Shown: in pieces, positions 1 to 7,952 of the stretch
Layout: the number at the start of each line of letters is the position of its first letter
How positions within the stretch are numbered: the first letter of the stretch is position 1
Assembly: GCA_900314995.1 (NCBI GenBank)
Contig: OMXK01000036.1
Span: 1 to 35,643, forward strand
Direction of reading: 5' to 3'
Length of the DNA: 35,643 nucleotides
Source of the DNA: an uncultured Prevotella sp.
GTDB lineage: Bacteria > Bacteroidota > Bacteroidia > Bacteroidales > Bacteroidaceae
Program-made: the position numbers and the translations under genes
The notes under the pieces: generated by a model
What the model saw: the letters and a program-made list of their open reading frames with translations, nothing else
Databases searched by the model: none
What the model was told of the DNA's origin: nothing

Positions 1-1405
1 CTCGCATTTGTCCCTGTGTTGCTGCCTGCACTGGATTGGATTGTAAAAGACTCGTCAGTTCTTTTGTGATGCTGGCATTAACTAAACTGTCCTCCAAGTC
101 TGCATGGTCTCTGCCTGACTGATTCTGAAGGGATTGGGCTAATTTTGCTTGCAGACTTTCCACCTCTTTACTTTTCTTCTGGATAAGGTCTGAAGCATTC
201 TCGTTCTTTTCCAGCAACTCCATTAAGTCTGACTGAGCTTGCTCCAATTGGGTCTGTGTTTGATGATATTGAATTTCCTTCAGTTGTTGTTTCGTTCTGT
301 TATGACGATACCACAGCCAAGCAATCACACTTCCGAATATGAGAACTGCAACGATAACTATTATCAGGAAGAAAATGGTATAATAGGCTTTTTGGGCCTC
401 ACGGGCTTTTTCTTCTGCTTTCTGTTTATGATGGTTATAGTTATATGATGCCTGAAGTTTCTGAATGTTCTGCATTTCTGAGAGAGAATAGGCTGAGTCG
501 TTTAGGATATAGCCCAAATTGGCATACTTCGCGATGGAATCGGAGATTTTCTTCTTTTCGTAGAGTTCTTGCAAGCCTTTGCAACCAGCAATTTGATTAT
601 TCAAATCCTTACCATCTCGTAGTTCTTTTCTGAACAGATATTCAGCAGAATCAAGTTGATGAACTGCCATATAATAGGAACCTTTAATATAATAATAGAT
701 CTCACGTCCTGATAATATGTTACCTTCTTCATCAAAAAGGTTACTGGCTTTTTCGTAAATATCCTTATATTCATTTGCTTTATCAAGGTTAGCTTTCAGT
801 AGCAATGACATTATTGCTCCACCTAATGTCTGTGCAGCCCTATCTTCTCTATTTATTTCACGAAATTGTTTTGCAGCAATCTCCCTAATTATAACAACAG
901 AATCAAGTCCCTTTAAGAATTGATATGCCTCAGCTTGTTGAGCAAAACATTCAATTGCCTGTAAAGAGTCCTTCCCTTTCCATGCATACAATTCTGCAAG
1001 CCTTAATTCTTCTAATTGACTACGAGGTTGAACCTGTGAATTATAAATCACGGCACTCTGTGCATGAATCCTACTCAATACTTTATAGTCGCAATCAGCA
1101 GCGGTTGTATCAGCACAATCAGCAGCCTCCAAATACGTTTCCAAGGCCCGCGGCAGTTCTCCTAAATGATAATAGGTACGCCCGAGCATATATTTGGCGC
1201 GCATGCGTTCGTTGGCATCGCCGTGTCTGTCGAAATACTCAACAAGGTCTTCGGCCAGCGAGTCGTTCAACAGCTACTCACCAGCACGGTTCTGCTGCTC
1301 CAGTTTTTCTAGATGCTGGCGCATCTGCACACCATCACCTGTGCAACCCATCATCAGTAATAGGACGCATAGGCACAAATGGCAAAGTAACAATCCTTTT
1401 CTCAT
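1..1405 (-). pseudogene. TPR/transmembrane regulator-like lipoprotein, interrupted by amber codon, 3' end outside window
   Basis: Reading down from the ATG at 1405-1403 gives a lipoprotein-type signal (hydrophobic stretch ending MMGC, Cys at residue 21), then an in-frame TAG at 1276-1274 (codon 44). The same frame stays open for another 424 codons to the window edge. The downstream part is clearly coding: a stretch containing YFDRHGDANERMRAKYMLGR, typical of Bacteroidota TPR proteins, helical repeats to about residue 330, one membrane segment around residues 335-360 (IFFLIIVIVAVLIFG), then a charged, Gln/Glu-rich coiled coil. Family relatives often have a sensor-like layout with periplasmic TPRs, a membrane helix and a cytoplasmic tail. 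The break may be a true nonsense mutation, a sequencing error or a suppressed stop. Reinitiation at the internal ATG codons near 1200 is possible but would lose the signal peptide. The function of the intact protein is not known to me. Confidence 0.7.
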
Positions 1406-1413
1406 TCAGACTG

Positions 1414-1444
1414 CAAAGGTACTCCCTTTTTTACTCAACCTTAA
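1414..1444 (-). promoter_or_regulatory. Promoter of the left-edge TPR gene
   Basis: The -7 box TACCTTTG (1421-1414) has an imperfect -33 match, TTA (1444-1442), 20 bases upstream. The box ends 8 bases before the ATG at 1405, so the transcript would have almost no leader. The -33 element lies inside the end of the upstream lipoprotein gene. Confidence 0.55.
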
Positions 1445-2003
1445 AATAGATCGTGTATTCCTTCGTTTCCTGTCCCTCTACATCCAGAACGAATGTTGTA
1501 TAATAATCCCCGACAGGAAGTGGATCCCTTTCCCACTTTTGTTGCCAGACATGCTGTTCGCCAGGAGCAATCGACAAGCTGCGCAATATCTCTTCCATAT
1601 AAGTGTAAGCACAATTAACATATTGACTGTCTGAAGTATATACTATATATGCACTCTTTATTAGTTCATTCTCATCGCAAATGGAATATGCTCCATCTCC
1701 ATCATTATTGACGATGAGATTAAAAATAATATCCTCACCATACCCCAATGCAGTCGTATTCTCGCCTTTTTCGTTTGTTAAGAAATAATCGGCACTTAGC
1801 ATATAAGAACCTTCATCGGTCTCCTCTCCCCCATTTATCACCTCCGGTTCTTCCGAAGTTCCCTCTGAAGTTCCTGTTCCTTGTGGATGATCCGGAGTCT
1901 TGGGGGGGACAATCACCTTATTGATCTCATCACCATTTCCACACCCTGTTGCCCCAATGCTCAGCAATAGTGCACTTACTAAATAAATAAAACACTTTTT
2001 CAT
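1431..2003 (-). CDS. Putative lipoprotein with BsuPI-like beta-sandwich domain
   Basis: 190 residues. A signal peptide ends in a lipobox (ATGC, Cys at residue 21), so the mature protein should be membrane-anchored by lipid. A Pro/Gly/Glu/Thr-rich linker of about 40 residues follows, then a beta-rich domain. The C-terminal pattern (acidic beta strands, APGEQHVW, then Trp and PVGDYYTTFVLDV) resembles the end of the BsuPI intracellular proteinase-inhibitor-like fold, in which PGE is followed by W and GxY. This is a fold-level resemblance by eye, and no inhibitor activity is claimed. It has its own strong promoter and lies 25 bases before the TPR gene, which also has its own promoter. ATG at 2003 is supported by the signal peptide and the promoter spacing. 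Confidence 0.75.
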   Translation of the reverse strand: MKKCFIYLVSALLLSIGATGCGNGDEINKVIVPPKTPDHPQGTGTSEGTSEEPEVINGGEETDEGSYMLSADYFLTNEKGENTTALGYGEDIIFNLIVNNDGDGAYSICDENELIKSAYIVYTSDSQYVNCAYTYMEEILRSLSIAPGEQHVWQQKWERDPLPVGDYYTTFVLDVEGQETKEYTIYFKVE

Positions 2004-2030
2004 AACCTCTGCTTTTTACCAATTACTTTG

Positions 2031-2061
2031 CAAATATACGACAAAACCTACATAGATACAA
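2031..2061 (-). promoter_or_regulatory. Strong Bacteroidota promoter of the lipoprotein gene
   Basis: The -7 box TATATTTG (2038-2031) and the -33 box TTG (2061-2059) are separated by exactly 20 bases, matching the TTG-N19-21-TAnnTTTG consensus. The leader to the ATG at 2003 is about 25 bases. Confidence 0.75.
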
Positions 2062-2112
2062 ATTTTATCTTAGTTTTCTGATTCAATTAGTAGAATTTCA
2101 CCAATATTTGTT

Positions 2113-2129
2113 TTTTGTGACTCACAAAA
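2113..2129. repeat. 17-bp palindrome TTTTGTGA-C-TCACAAAA
   Basis: Two perfect 8-base arms (2113-2120 and 2122-2129) flank a single C. The site is about 50 bases upstream of the -33 box of the lipoprotein promoter. It has the geometry of an operator for a dimeric regulator, with TGTGA/TCACA half-sites but much closer spacing than the classical CRP site. No function is established. Confidence 0.4.
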
Positions 2130-2197
2130 GTATGAAGTTATCGATACCATCGCAAAGGATTCCAACGTTAATAAACTATTCAGGAATCAGAGTTGGT

Positions 2198-2228
2198 AAC
2201 TACTCAGCACCTTACGACATGAGTAGTT
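2198..2228. repeat. 9-bp perfect inverted repeat (hairpin)
   Basis: AACTACTCA at 2198-2206 pairs exactly with TGAGTAGTT at 2220-2228 across a 13-base loop. It lies 10 bases from the stem of the ppiD terminator, so the intergenic region holds two consecutive hairpins. Shorter complementary pairs lie just to the left (GATTCC/GGAATC and CCAAC/GTTGG between about 2158 and 2196). Confidence 0.5.
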
Positions 2229-2232
2229 CTAG

Positions 2233-2268
2233 AAAAAAGGGAGCCTCGTTGTGTGAGGCTCCCTTTTT
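2233..2268 (-). terminator. Rho-independent terminator after ppiD (bidirectional form)
   Basis: A 9-bp G+C-rich stem (GGGAGCCTC 2239-2247, GAGGCTCCC 2255-2263) has a 7-base loop, with six A on the left and five T on the right. It can therefore terminate in either direction. It starts about 20 bases after the ppiD stop codon, so its main role is to end the minus-strand envelope operon. Confidence 0.85.
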
Positions 2269-2289
2269 ATCGTTATGCTATCTGGGATC

Positions 2290-4425
2290 TTAGAAGAAGA
2301 GGTAGCGGTTGTCTACGACATTGGCCTTCTGATAGAGCTCCTGGATGAAGCGGCTGGCGGCCTGGACGGCCTGCTGCTTGAGCATCTGCTCGGTAGCCTT
2401 CTCGTCGTACTTCACGCCTTCTCGATTGGCCTTCTTGAGAACCTTGAAGAGGTAGGCACCGCCGTTACCCTTGACGAGGCTCTTGCTGAAGTCACCCTGC
2501 TTGCTGGCAGCGATGGCACCTGAAAGGGCGGGCTCGCTGGCACCGGTAGCCTGCACGAAGACAGGTGCTGAGAAGGTGACCTGATTGACTGAGTCGATGC
2601 GTGCACCCTTTGCCTTAGCAGCCTCGATGTCGGCTACACCAGCAAACTTGGCCTTGATCTGCTCGAACTTCTTGTCGCGGAGAACCTCGCTCTTCACCAT
2701 CTCCTTCACGGCGTCGAGTGAACGATATCCTACGGGGTGAATGCCTGTGAGGGCTACAACGAGCAGGTTGTCGTTGTTGCCACACTCATAGAGTGGACTA
2801 ACCTCTCCATCCTTGGCATCGAAGATCCACTTCATAGCCTCGCGGGTAGAACGCAGACCGACTACGTTGTGCTCTGAATTGAAGAGATCCTTACGCTCCT
2901 GAACTCTGAAGCCGAACTTAGCAGCGTTCTTCTCCAGGTCGGCAAGCGTCTTGTTCTCGCTTACATACTGGCTGAACTTGTTGTATGCCTCTGAATAAGT
3001 GTCCTTAGAGAAATCGATGGTGTGCTTGATGACGGCAACGTCGTACTTCTCAACCATAGCCTTGCGGGCTGTTACCTGCAGCACGATGTTACCCTGAGAG
3101 AACTCGAGGTTCTTCAGTTCGTTAACGCCGAGGGTATTGATTGAGTTGAGGTAGTTCTTAGACTCCTCGTCCATCGTGTTGGAGTTCTCATACATAGCAG
3201 AGGTGAGCCACTGCTTCTGGGCTGTCTGACCATACTTCTTGGCAATCTCCTCGAAGTCGGCACCAGCCTTGAGTGCGGTGTAGATGCTGTCGGCTGTCTT
3301 GCGGGCTGCCTCCACAGTCTCGCCGCCAACCTGAATCTGACGATACTCGATGCTGTCAGGCATCATGGTCTTGGAAATCAACTTCACGACGTTGAGGGTA
3401 TTGTCGAACTTGGTCTCGAAGGGAGCAGTTGTCTGACCAACAGACATTGAGTCGAGCTTAGCGGCGATATCAGAGGGATAGGCGCGCTTGGTGGCTGCGA
3501 TGCCTGTATAGGGGAACTGCGACTGAGCCTTGCGAACCACCTCGGCAGGAGTTGCACCGCTCTGCAGCTTGTTAGAAGCATCCTGCATGGTGGTCATCAG
3601 CGCCTTGCGGTCAGCAGCTGAAGCTACAACCTGATAGCTGACGTACTTGATGTCGCGGGTCTCAACGGTCTGCTTGTACATCTCCTTCTGCTCGTCGTAC
3701 TTAGCCTTGAGCTCCTTCTCGTCGATCTTCACATCATTGTCGTTGATGGTATTATAGGCGATAGAGGCAAGCAGTACGTCGCTCTCCTGATTCTGTCCCT
3801 CGAAGGCCATCTTGGCAGATACAGGGTTGGTGAGCATCGCGTTGGCGATGAGTGCCTGATACTTCTGGGCGAGTGTCTGCTGACGGAGTTGCTTCTCGAT
3901 GAACTGCCAGTACTTGTAGATTCTCTGATATGACTCAGCCATCTGGGGGTTGCTGGCGTTCTTCTTATAGTCGGCCAGAAACTTCGTGAGCATAGTGACA
4001 TCGAAGCGGCCTGTCTGCTGATTGACGAACGGTGTGCGCATCAGCATGGGATTGGTACCCTCCTTCATCATGTTCTGGAGTTCCTCGTCGGTAACGGTCA
4101 AGCCAATCTTGTCGGCCTCGCTCTTGACGATCTGTTCATTGACGAAGGAATTCCAAACCTCGTCCTTGATGCTGTTGAGCTGCTCCTCTGAGAGATTGTC
4201 AACACCCTGTGACATCTTGACGACTTCCTGATACTCGTCGACCAGAGCCTGGAACTCCTGCACGTTAATTTTGTTACCTAACACCTCGCCTATCTGCTGG
4301 CGCTGCTGGTTCTTGGTTGCTTCACAAGAACGGAACGCTTCTTCTGCAATGAAGGCGAAAAGGCCAAGACCGATGATAATCACCAGTGCAACGCCTCTCT
4401 TTCTGATTTTACCTAATGCTGCCAT
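2290..4425 (-). CDS. ppiD: PpiD/SurA-like periplasmic peptidyl-prolyl isomerase
   Basis: 711 residues. A single N-terminal membrane anchor (about residues 11-30, GVALVIIIGLGLFAFIAEEA) is followed by a SurA/PpiD-type helical chaperone region (about 40-230, with NSFVNEQIVKSEADKIGLTV) and two parvulin-like modules. The first is about 245-355 (RDIKYVSYQV); the second, about 365-460, begins IEYRQIQVG and has a GADFEEIAKKYGQ motif. The C-terminal part continues with coiled and beta segments. Family members fold or chaperone exported and outer-membrane proteins on the periplasmic face of the inner membrane. It is the last gene of the run with the barrel protein, LptC and the CorC-like protein, which fits an envelope-assembly role. 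The first parvulin module looks poorly conserved, so isomerase activity may lie in only one module or in none. Confidence 0.9.
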   Translation of the reverse strand: MAALGKIRKRGVALVIIIGLGLFAFIAEEAFRSCEATKNQQRQQIGEVLGNKINVQEFQALVDEYQEVVKMSQGVDNLSEEQLNSIKDEVWNSFVNEQIVKSEADKIGLTVTDEELQNMMKEGTNPMLMRTPFVNQQTGRFDVTMLTKFLADYKKNASNPQMAESYQRIYKYWQFIEKQLRQQTLAQKYQALIANAMLTNPVSAKMAFEGQNQESDVLLASIAYNTINDNDVKIDEKELKAKYDEQKEMYKQTVETRDIKYVSYQVVASAADRKALMTTMQDASNKLQSGATPAEVVRKAQSQFPYTGIAATKRAYPSDIAAKLDSMSVGQTTAPFETKFDNTLNVVKLISKTMMPDSIEYRQIQVGGETVEAARKTADSIYTALKAGADFEEIAKKYGQTAQKQWLTSAMYENSNTMDEESKNYLNSINTLGVNELKNLEFSQGNIVLQVTARKAMVEKYDVAVIKHTIDFSKDTYSEAYNKFSQYVSENKTLADLEKNAAKFGFRVQERKDLFNSEHNVVGLRSTREAMKWIFDAKDGEVSPLYECGNNDNLLVVALTGIHPVGYRSLDAVKEMVKSEVLRDKKFEQIKAKFAGVADIEAAKAKGARIDSVNQVTFSAPVFVQATGASEPALSGAIAASKQGDFSKSLVKGNGGAYLFKVLKKANREGVKYDEKATEQMLKQQAVQAASRFIQELYQKANVVDNRYLFF

Positions 4426-4486
4426 TTTGTTTATTATTTTTATTTATTTTATTCTGTTAATTTGGTTCTTGCACACAAATCGGGCA

Positions 4487-4494
4487 CAAAATTA
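4487..4494 (-). promoter_or_regulatory. Possible -7 box upstream of ppiD
   Basis: TAATTTTG matches TAnnTTTG in the 112-base gap between the CorC-like gene and ppiD. I find no TTG at the expected -33 distance, so this is a weak internal promoter at best. Confidence 0.35.
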
Positions 4495-4537
4495 CAAAAT
4501 TTGTTGGAAACGGAGAAATTTTTCAGCAAAAAACCGC

Positions 4538-5824
4538 TTATTCCGTGACCTTTAGGCGCACAAGTTCTATTTTTGTCGCTGTATTCTTGATTATTTTGAA
4601 TTCAAAGTTGCCAATCTGTATGATTTCATTCAATTTCGGGAACGACTGATACTCATGCAGGATGAGACCGCCGAGTGTCATATAGTCATCACTCTCTGGG
4701 AGCGAAAGTCCGAACAATTCGTTGACTTTTTCAATCTCCAACCGGGCTGAGATGATATATTCGCGATCGCCTATCTGCTTGGCGACATACTTGTGATTGT
4801 CGTGCTCGTCCTCAATCTCGCCTGTAATCTCCTCCATCACGTCCTCAAGGGATACGAGGCCGCTCGTGCCGCCAAACTCATCGACGACGACGGCCAACGA
4901 GCGTTTCTGCTGCATCAGCATCTTCATCAGCTTCGAGGCAAGCATCGTCTCGGGCACAAAGCTGATGCTGCGCACGAGATCGGGCTTCAGCGCAGACAAC
5001 AAGGCATCGGGGGCAGCATCGGCAGGAATACGGAACATATCGCTGGAATGGATATAGCCTACGACGTGATCGATATCCTCGTGATAGACAATAATCTTGC
5101 TGTGGCCGCTCTCGATAAGCACTTGCTTCAGTGTTTCGAGGGTCGCCGTATCTTCAACGGCATCGATCTCGGTTCGGGGCACCATACAGTCGCGCACCTT
5201 CGTCTCTGAGAAATCAAGGGCATTCTGGAAGATCTTCACCTCTTCGCCTATATCGTCCTGATTGTCGGCATTGTCGATGCTCGTCTGTACCAGATAGTCG
5301 AGGTCGACTTTAGTGAACTCACGCTCCTCTACATTCTTGTTCATCCTGATGCCGATGATGCGCAGCAGGCCTTTGGACAGTAATGTCGCGAAACGGGCTA
5401 TCGGATAGAGCACCACGTAGCAGACGTATGCCGGTACGGCAAAGAAGGTGAGCATCGTGTTGGGATTATTCTTGAATATCGTCTTCGGGATAAACTCGCC
5501 CGTAAAGAGCACCACCAAGGTAGAAAGCAACGTATCGGCAGTAACCCGCAGGCCGTCGCTTAACGGATAGAATAAGGTGGCATCGAATATCTTGGCGAAG
5601 AGGATACCATAGATGACCAGCGCAATATTGTTGCCCACCAACATGGTGGATACGAAGTTGTTGGGATGCTGGTAGAAGAGTGCGATGGCTTTCTGTGCAA
5701 GGCCGTTTTTCTCGCGATCCATCTCTGCCAGCAGACGGTTACTCGACACGAAGGCAATCTCCATACCTGAGAAAAAGGCGGAGAAGATCATCGATATCAG
5801 CAAACCTATGATAAGTGTTATCAT
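4538..5824 (-). CDS. CorC/HlyC family CNNM-CBS membrane protein (GldE-like)
   Basis: 428 residues. A CNNM (DUF21) membrane domain occupies about residues 1-165, starting MITLIIGLLISMIFSAFFSG and including GNNIALVIYGIL and GEFIPKT. A pair of CBS domains follows (about 205-335; VRDCMVPRTEID and VVDEFGGTSGLVSLEDVMEE), then a C-terminal CorC/HlyC domain (about 345-425; GDREYIISARLEI and TLGGLI). This is the complete family architecture. Relatives are implicated in Mg2+/Co2+ efflux or homeostasis, and in gliding Bacteroidota the paralogue GldE supports the gliding/secretion machinery. Which role applies here cannot be told from sequence. The gene lies 15 bases after lptC and is presumably co-transcribed with it. 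Confidence 0.88.
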   Translation of the reverse strand: MITLIIGLLISMIFSAFFSGMEIAFVSSNRLLAEMDREKNGLAQKAIALFYQHPNNFVSTMLVGNNIALVIYGILFAKIFDATLFYPLSDGLRVTADTLLSTLVVLFTGEFIPKTIFKNNPNTMLTFFAVPAYVCYVVLYPIARFATLLSKGLLRIIGIRMNKNVEEREFTKVDLDYLVQTSIDNADNQDDIGEEVKIFQNALDFSETKVRDCMVPRTEIDAVEDTATLETLKQVLIESGHSKIIVYHEDIDHVVGYIHSSDMFRIPADAAPDALLSALKPDLVRSISFVPETMLASKLMKMLMQQKRSLAVVVDEFGGTSGLVSLEDVMEEITGEIEDEHDNHKYVAKQIGDREYIISARLEIEKVNELFGLSLPESDDYMTLGGLILHEYQSFPKLNEIIQIGNFEFKIIKNTATKIELVRLKVTE

Positions 5825-5839
5825 CCTTAATTATTCAGT

Positions 5840-6538
5840 TTATATGTCGGATTTCCGATGCTTTTGTGCCTGTGGGCGCATGAACTGAGGCTCCTGGCTG
5901 ATGGTGTCGGCAGGATTCGTCTGCGGCTTCTCCTCCTCCCTGTTCTCGCCAGTCATGTCTTCACGTTCGAAGGAGCCCTTGGAGTTGCTGACCGTATAAT
6001 GGCGCATCTGCTCATCGCTGAGAAAGCGGGTGCCCTCCATCGAGCGTTCAGGGGTGGTAACCTTAGAGAACACATTAGAATAGAGTTCGTGCTTGATGCC
6101 GTCCCAGAACAGTTCCTCGCTCTGGTAGATGAGTCCGTTCATGATGTTGCGGATACGGACTCTGCCGCGCAGATGCCAAAGCTTCTTCTGATCATAATAC
6201 CACGCCGTATCCGCCTGGATATAAGCCTGAACGTGGAATTTCTCGTCGAACTGTTCGAAAAACACGCCTTTCTCAAAAGACCAGCGCGAGGGATTCTTGA
6301 TAACGTTGACATCCCAGCGCTCGGTGACAATCCGGTACTTGATGATACCAGAATCGCTGATGAGCGTATTGACACCATACGAGGTCATCATCGACACGGA
6401 GTCGCGGTCGTGAATGGCGGGAGCGGTATGCTCCTTCACATCCGTACATGACAAGAAGAAAGCAAAATGGCCTACCACAAGCAGGGAAACGGCTTTCCGC
6501 CTCCCGATCTTGCCTACATGCCAACTATTCTTCGTCAT
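5840..6538 (-). CDS. lptC: LptC, LPS export ABC transporter periplasmic component
   Basis: 232 residues from the ATG at 6538. A longer frame reaches a TTG at 6562 that would overlap the upstream gene, but the ATG gives a normal signal with basic residues, a hydrophobic core and lipobox FLSC (Cys31). The central part (about residues 45-190) has the LptC repeats of the jellyroll fold: tyrosine/tryptophan-rich strands such as IVTERWDVN, AYIQADTAWYYDQKKLWHLRG and LYSNVFSKVTTPERSMEGT. The tail is charged and low-complexity. LptC bridges LptB2FG in the inner membrane and LptA in the periplasm during lipopolysaccharide transport. Its lipobox would make it a lipoprotein, unlike the E. coli protein with a membrane helix. 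It sits 16 bases after the outer-membrane barrel gene. Confidence 0.85.
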   Translation of the reverse strand: MTKNSWHVGKIGRRKAVSLLVVGHFAFFLSCTDVKEHTAPAIHDRDSVSMMTSYGVNTLISDSGIIKYRIVTERWDVNVIKNPSRWSFEKGVFFEQFDEKFHVQAYIQADTAWYYDQKKLWHLRGRVRIRNIMNGLIYQSEELFWDGIKHELYSNVFSKVTTPERSMEGTRFLSDEQMRHYTVSNSKGSFEREDMTGENREEEKPQTNPADTISQEPQFMRPQAQKHRKSDI

Positions 6539-6554
6539 CTTGACTACTCTCGTA

Positions 6555-7847
6555 TTATTCAACCTTCCACTTGGCGAACCATCGTTCGTTGAACGTCAAG
6601 CCGATATTGATACGGAAAGTGTTCTCCTTAATGAGTTCATCAGCAGAACGACGCTGCCACTGGACACTGATATTCAACACCGAACGGTTGTTATAGCCAT
6701 TGACAATAGGCACACCGATACCAAGGCTTGCGTGGAAATCCTTGGGGCCGTCTTTACCATTTATATAATAATAAGGTGTAGTGAAGCCTGCACCTATGCG
6801 GTAAGTCATACGGTGGAGGAAGTTGCGGCTCATATATCTGGGTATCCACTCGCCACCAACATTCAGACTATAGCTGTCCTTCAGCAGTCCGCTTTTCAGC
6901 ACGAAATCGGCGCCGTCGTCGGTCGCATCATAGTTAGGATAATCAATAGAGCCCCACTTCTGCATCTGGAAATCAGCCCCAACGCGGAATACGTTTGTGC
7001 GGCGATAGGCCACACCTACGCCAAACGTGGTGGGCAGAGAGAGACCGTCGGTGATCTCATAGACCGTAGAATCGCTTTTCTGCTGAATCGTGTTCTTACT
7101 CATCACAGTGCAAGTGGGATCTGACTTCAGGTTATGGCCTACACCCAACGTGGCACCGATTGTGAGGAAATCGCTATTCTTCTTGCCTATAGGCTGGTCA
7201 TATTGGATACCGAAATCGAGTTTATAGTTGTAGGTCGTTGAAGAATACTCCTTTGCCAGCGAGTTGAAGGAAGTATTGACTGTGCCAATGGACCTGTTGA
7301 TATCGCCCCAGAGGAACGACGCATTGACACCTACCGACAACGGCTTGAGTATTCTCCATCCGGCACCAAGCAATACCTGATTCAATCCGCCTTTTCCCTT
7401 ATAGTAAATAGGTACGTTCATATCCAGCTCGGGCAGTCTGTCGATGGAAGAATAAGAGTAGCCGACATTAGAGTACGGCAGCACCCCCACAGAGACGCCT
7501 ACATGCTTGTATACACGGAAGAGCGCAGCAACATAGTCGAAGCCACCCGTCTTTGCATTCAGGCGGTTACCATTCTCATTATAATGCGTGATTTGTCCGG
7601 AAATGCCAGCATCGACAATCATGCTGAGCGAATCGACAGCAGAATAAGAAGCGGGATTGACGGTGTTGACCTCGTTTCCCTTGCGGAAAGCCAGACCGAC
7701 GCCACTCATAGCCTTATTGATTCCTACGCCTTGATCAGACAAGTCGCCAAGACCGTACTGACTATAGGGAGAATTAGTGCCGCTCTGTCCATAAGCACAG
7801 ACTGAAACCATTGCCGACAAAGCCAGACAACTGAGAAATTTATTCAT
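6555..7847 (-). CDS. Outer-membrane beta-barrel protein, FadL/OMPP1-like
   Basis: 430 residues. A Sec signal peptide with cleavage near CAYG|Q is followed by the motif SPYSQYGLGDL, by NPASYSAVD and AVSGVGLAFR-like segments, and then by many alternating aromatic strands. NPASYS near the N-terminus and the Gly/aromatic strand pattern are typical of FadL/TodX-like barrels in Bacteroidota. The substrate is unknown. It is the first gene of the minus-strand run that leads into lptC, the CorC-like gene and ppiD, consistent with an envelope role. ATG at 7847 is supported by the signal peptide. Confidence 0.8.
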   Translation of the reverse strand: MNKFLSCLALSAMVSVCAYGQSGTNSPYSQYGLGDLSDQGVGINKAMSGVGLAFRKGNEVNTVNPASYSAVDSLSMIVDAGISGQITHYNENGNRLNAKTGGFDYVAALFRVYKHVGVSVGVLPYSNVGYSYSSIDRLPELDMNVPIYYKGKGGLNQVLLGAGWRILKPLSVGVNASFLWGDINRSIGTVNTSFNSLAKEYSSTTYNYKLDFGIQYDQPIGKKNSDFLTIGATLGVGHNLKSDPTCTVMSKNTIQQKSDSTVYEITDGLSLPTTFGVGVAYRRTNVFRVGADFQMQKWGSIDYPNYDATDDGADFVLKSGLLKDSYSLNVGGEWIPRYMSRNFLHRMTYRIGAGFTTPYYYINGKDGPKDFHASLGIGVPIVNGYNNRSVLNISVQWQRRSADELIKENTFRINIGLTFNERWFAKWKVE

Positions 7848-7887
7848 GTTTTTATCCTAATTATCTATAGAAAATCATTTCAGCGTG

Positions 7888-7895
7888 CAAAATTA
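7888..7895 (-). promoter_or_regulatory. -7 box for the minus-strand envelope run
   Basis: TAATTTTG followed by CA lies 40 bases upstream of the barrel-protein ATG, in a divergent intergenic region. No TTG is found at the expected -33 distance. Confidence 0.45.
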
Positions 7896-7940
7896 TTGAA
7901 AAAAATCGAAATAATCGCACTGAAACTGCAAAATATAAGC

Positions 7941-7948
7941 TATTTTTG
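7941..7948 (+). promoter_or_regulatory. -7 box for the DUF4105 gene
   Basis: TATTTTTG followed by CA lies only 4 bases before the GTG at 7953. No clear -33 TTG is seen. It lies inside the longest possible reading frame (TTG at 7896), which argues against that longer start. Confidence 0.5.
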
Positions 7949-7952
7949 CATC

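Noticed and set aside
1-1405. Genome-wide recoding of TAG as the explanation for the amber codon
   Set aside because: TAG ends the MBOAT gene (18301-18303) and the SGNH gene (19240-19242) at normal C-termini, so it works as a stop here.
4793-5209. A 138-codon plus-strand frame inside the CorC-like gene
   Set aside because: Antisense shadow of a conserved gene; the other plus-strand frames within the minus-strand genes are the same kind of shadow.
6539-6562. Eight-residue longer LptC start
   Set aside because: It is TTG and overlaps the barrel-protein stop; the ATG at 6538 gives a standard lipoprotein signal.
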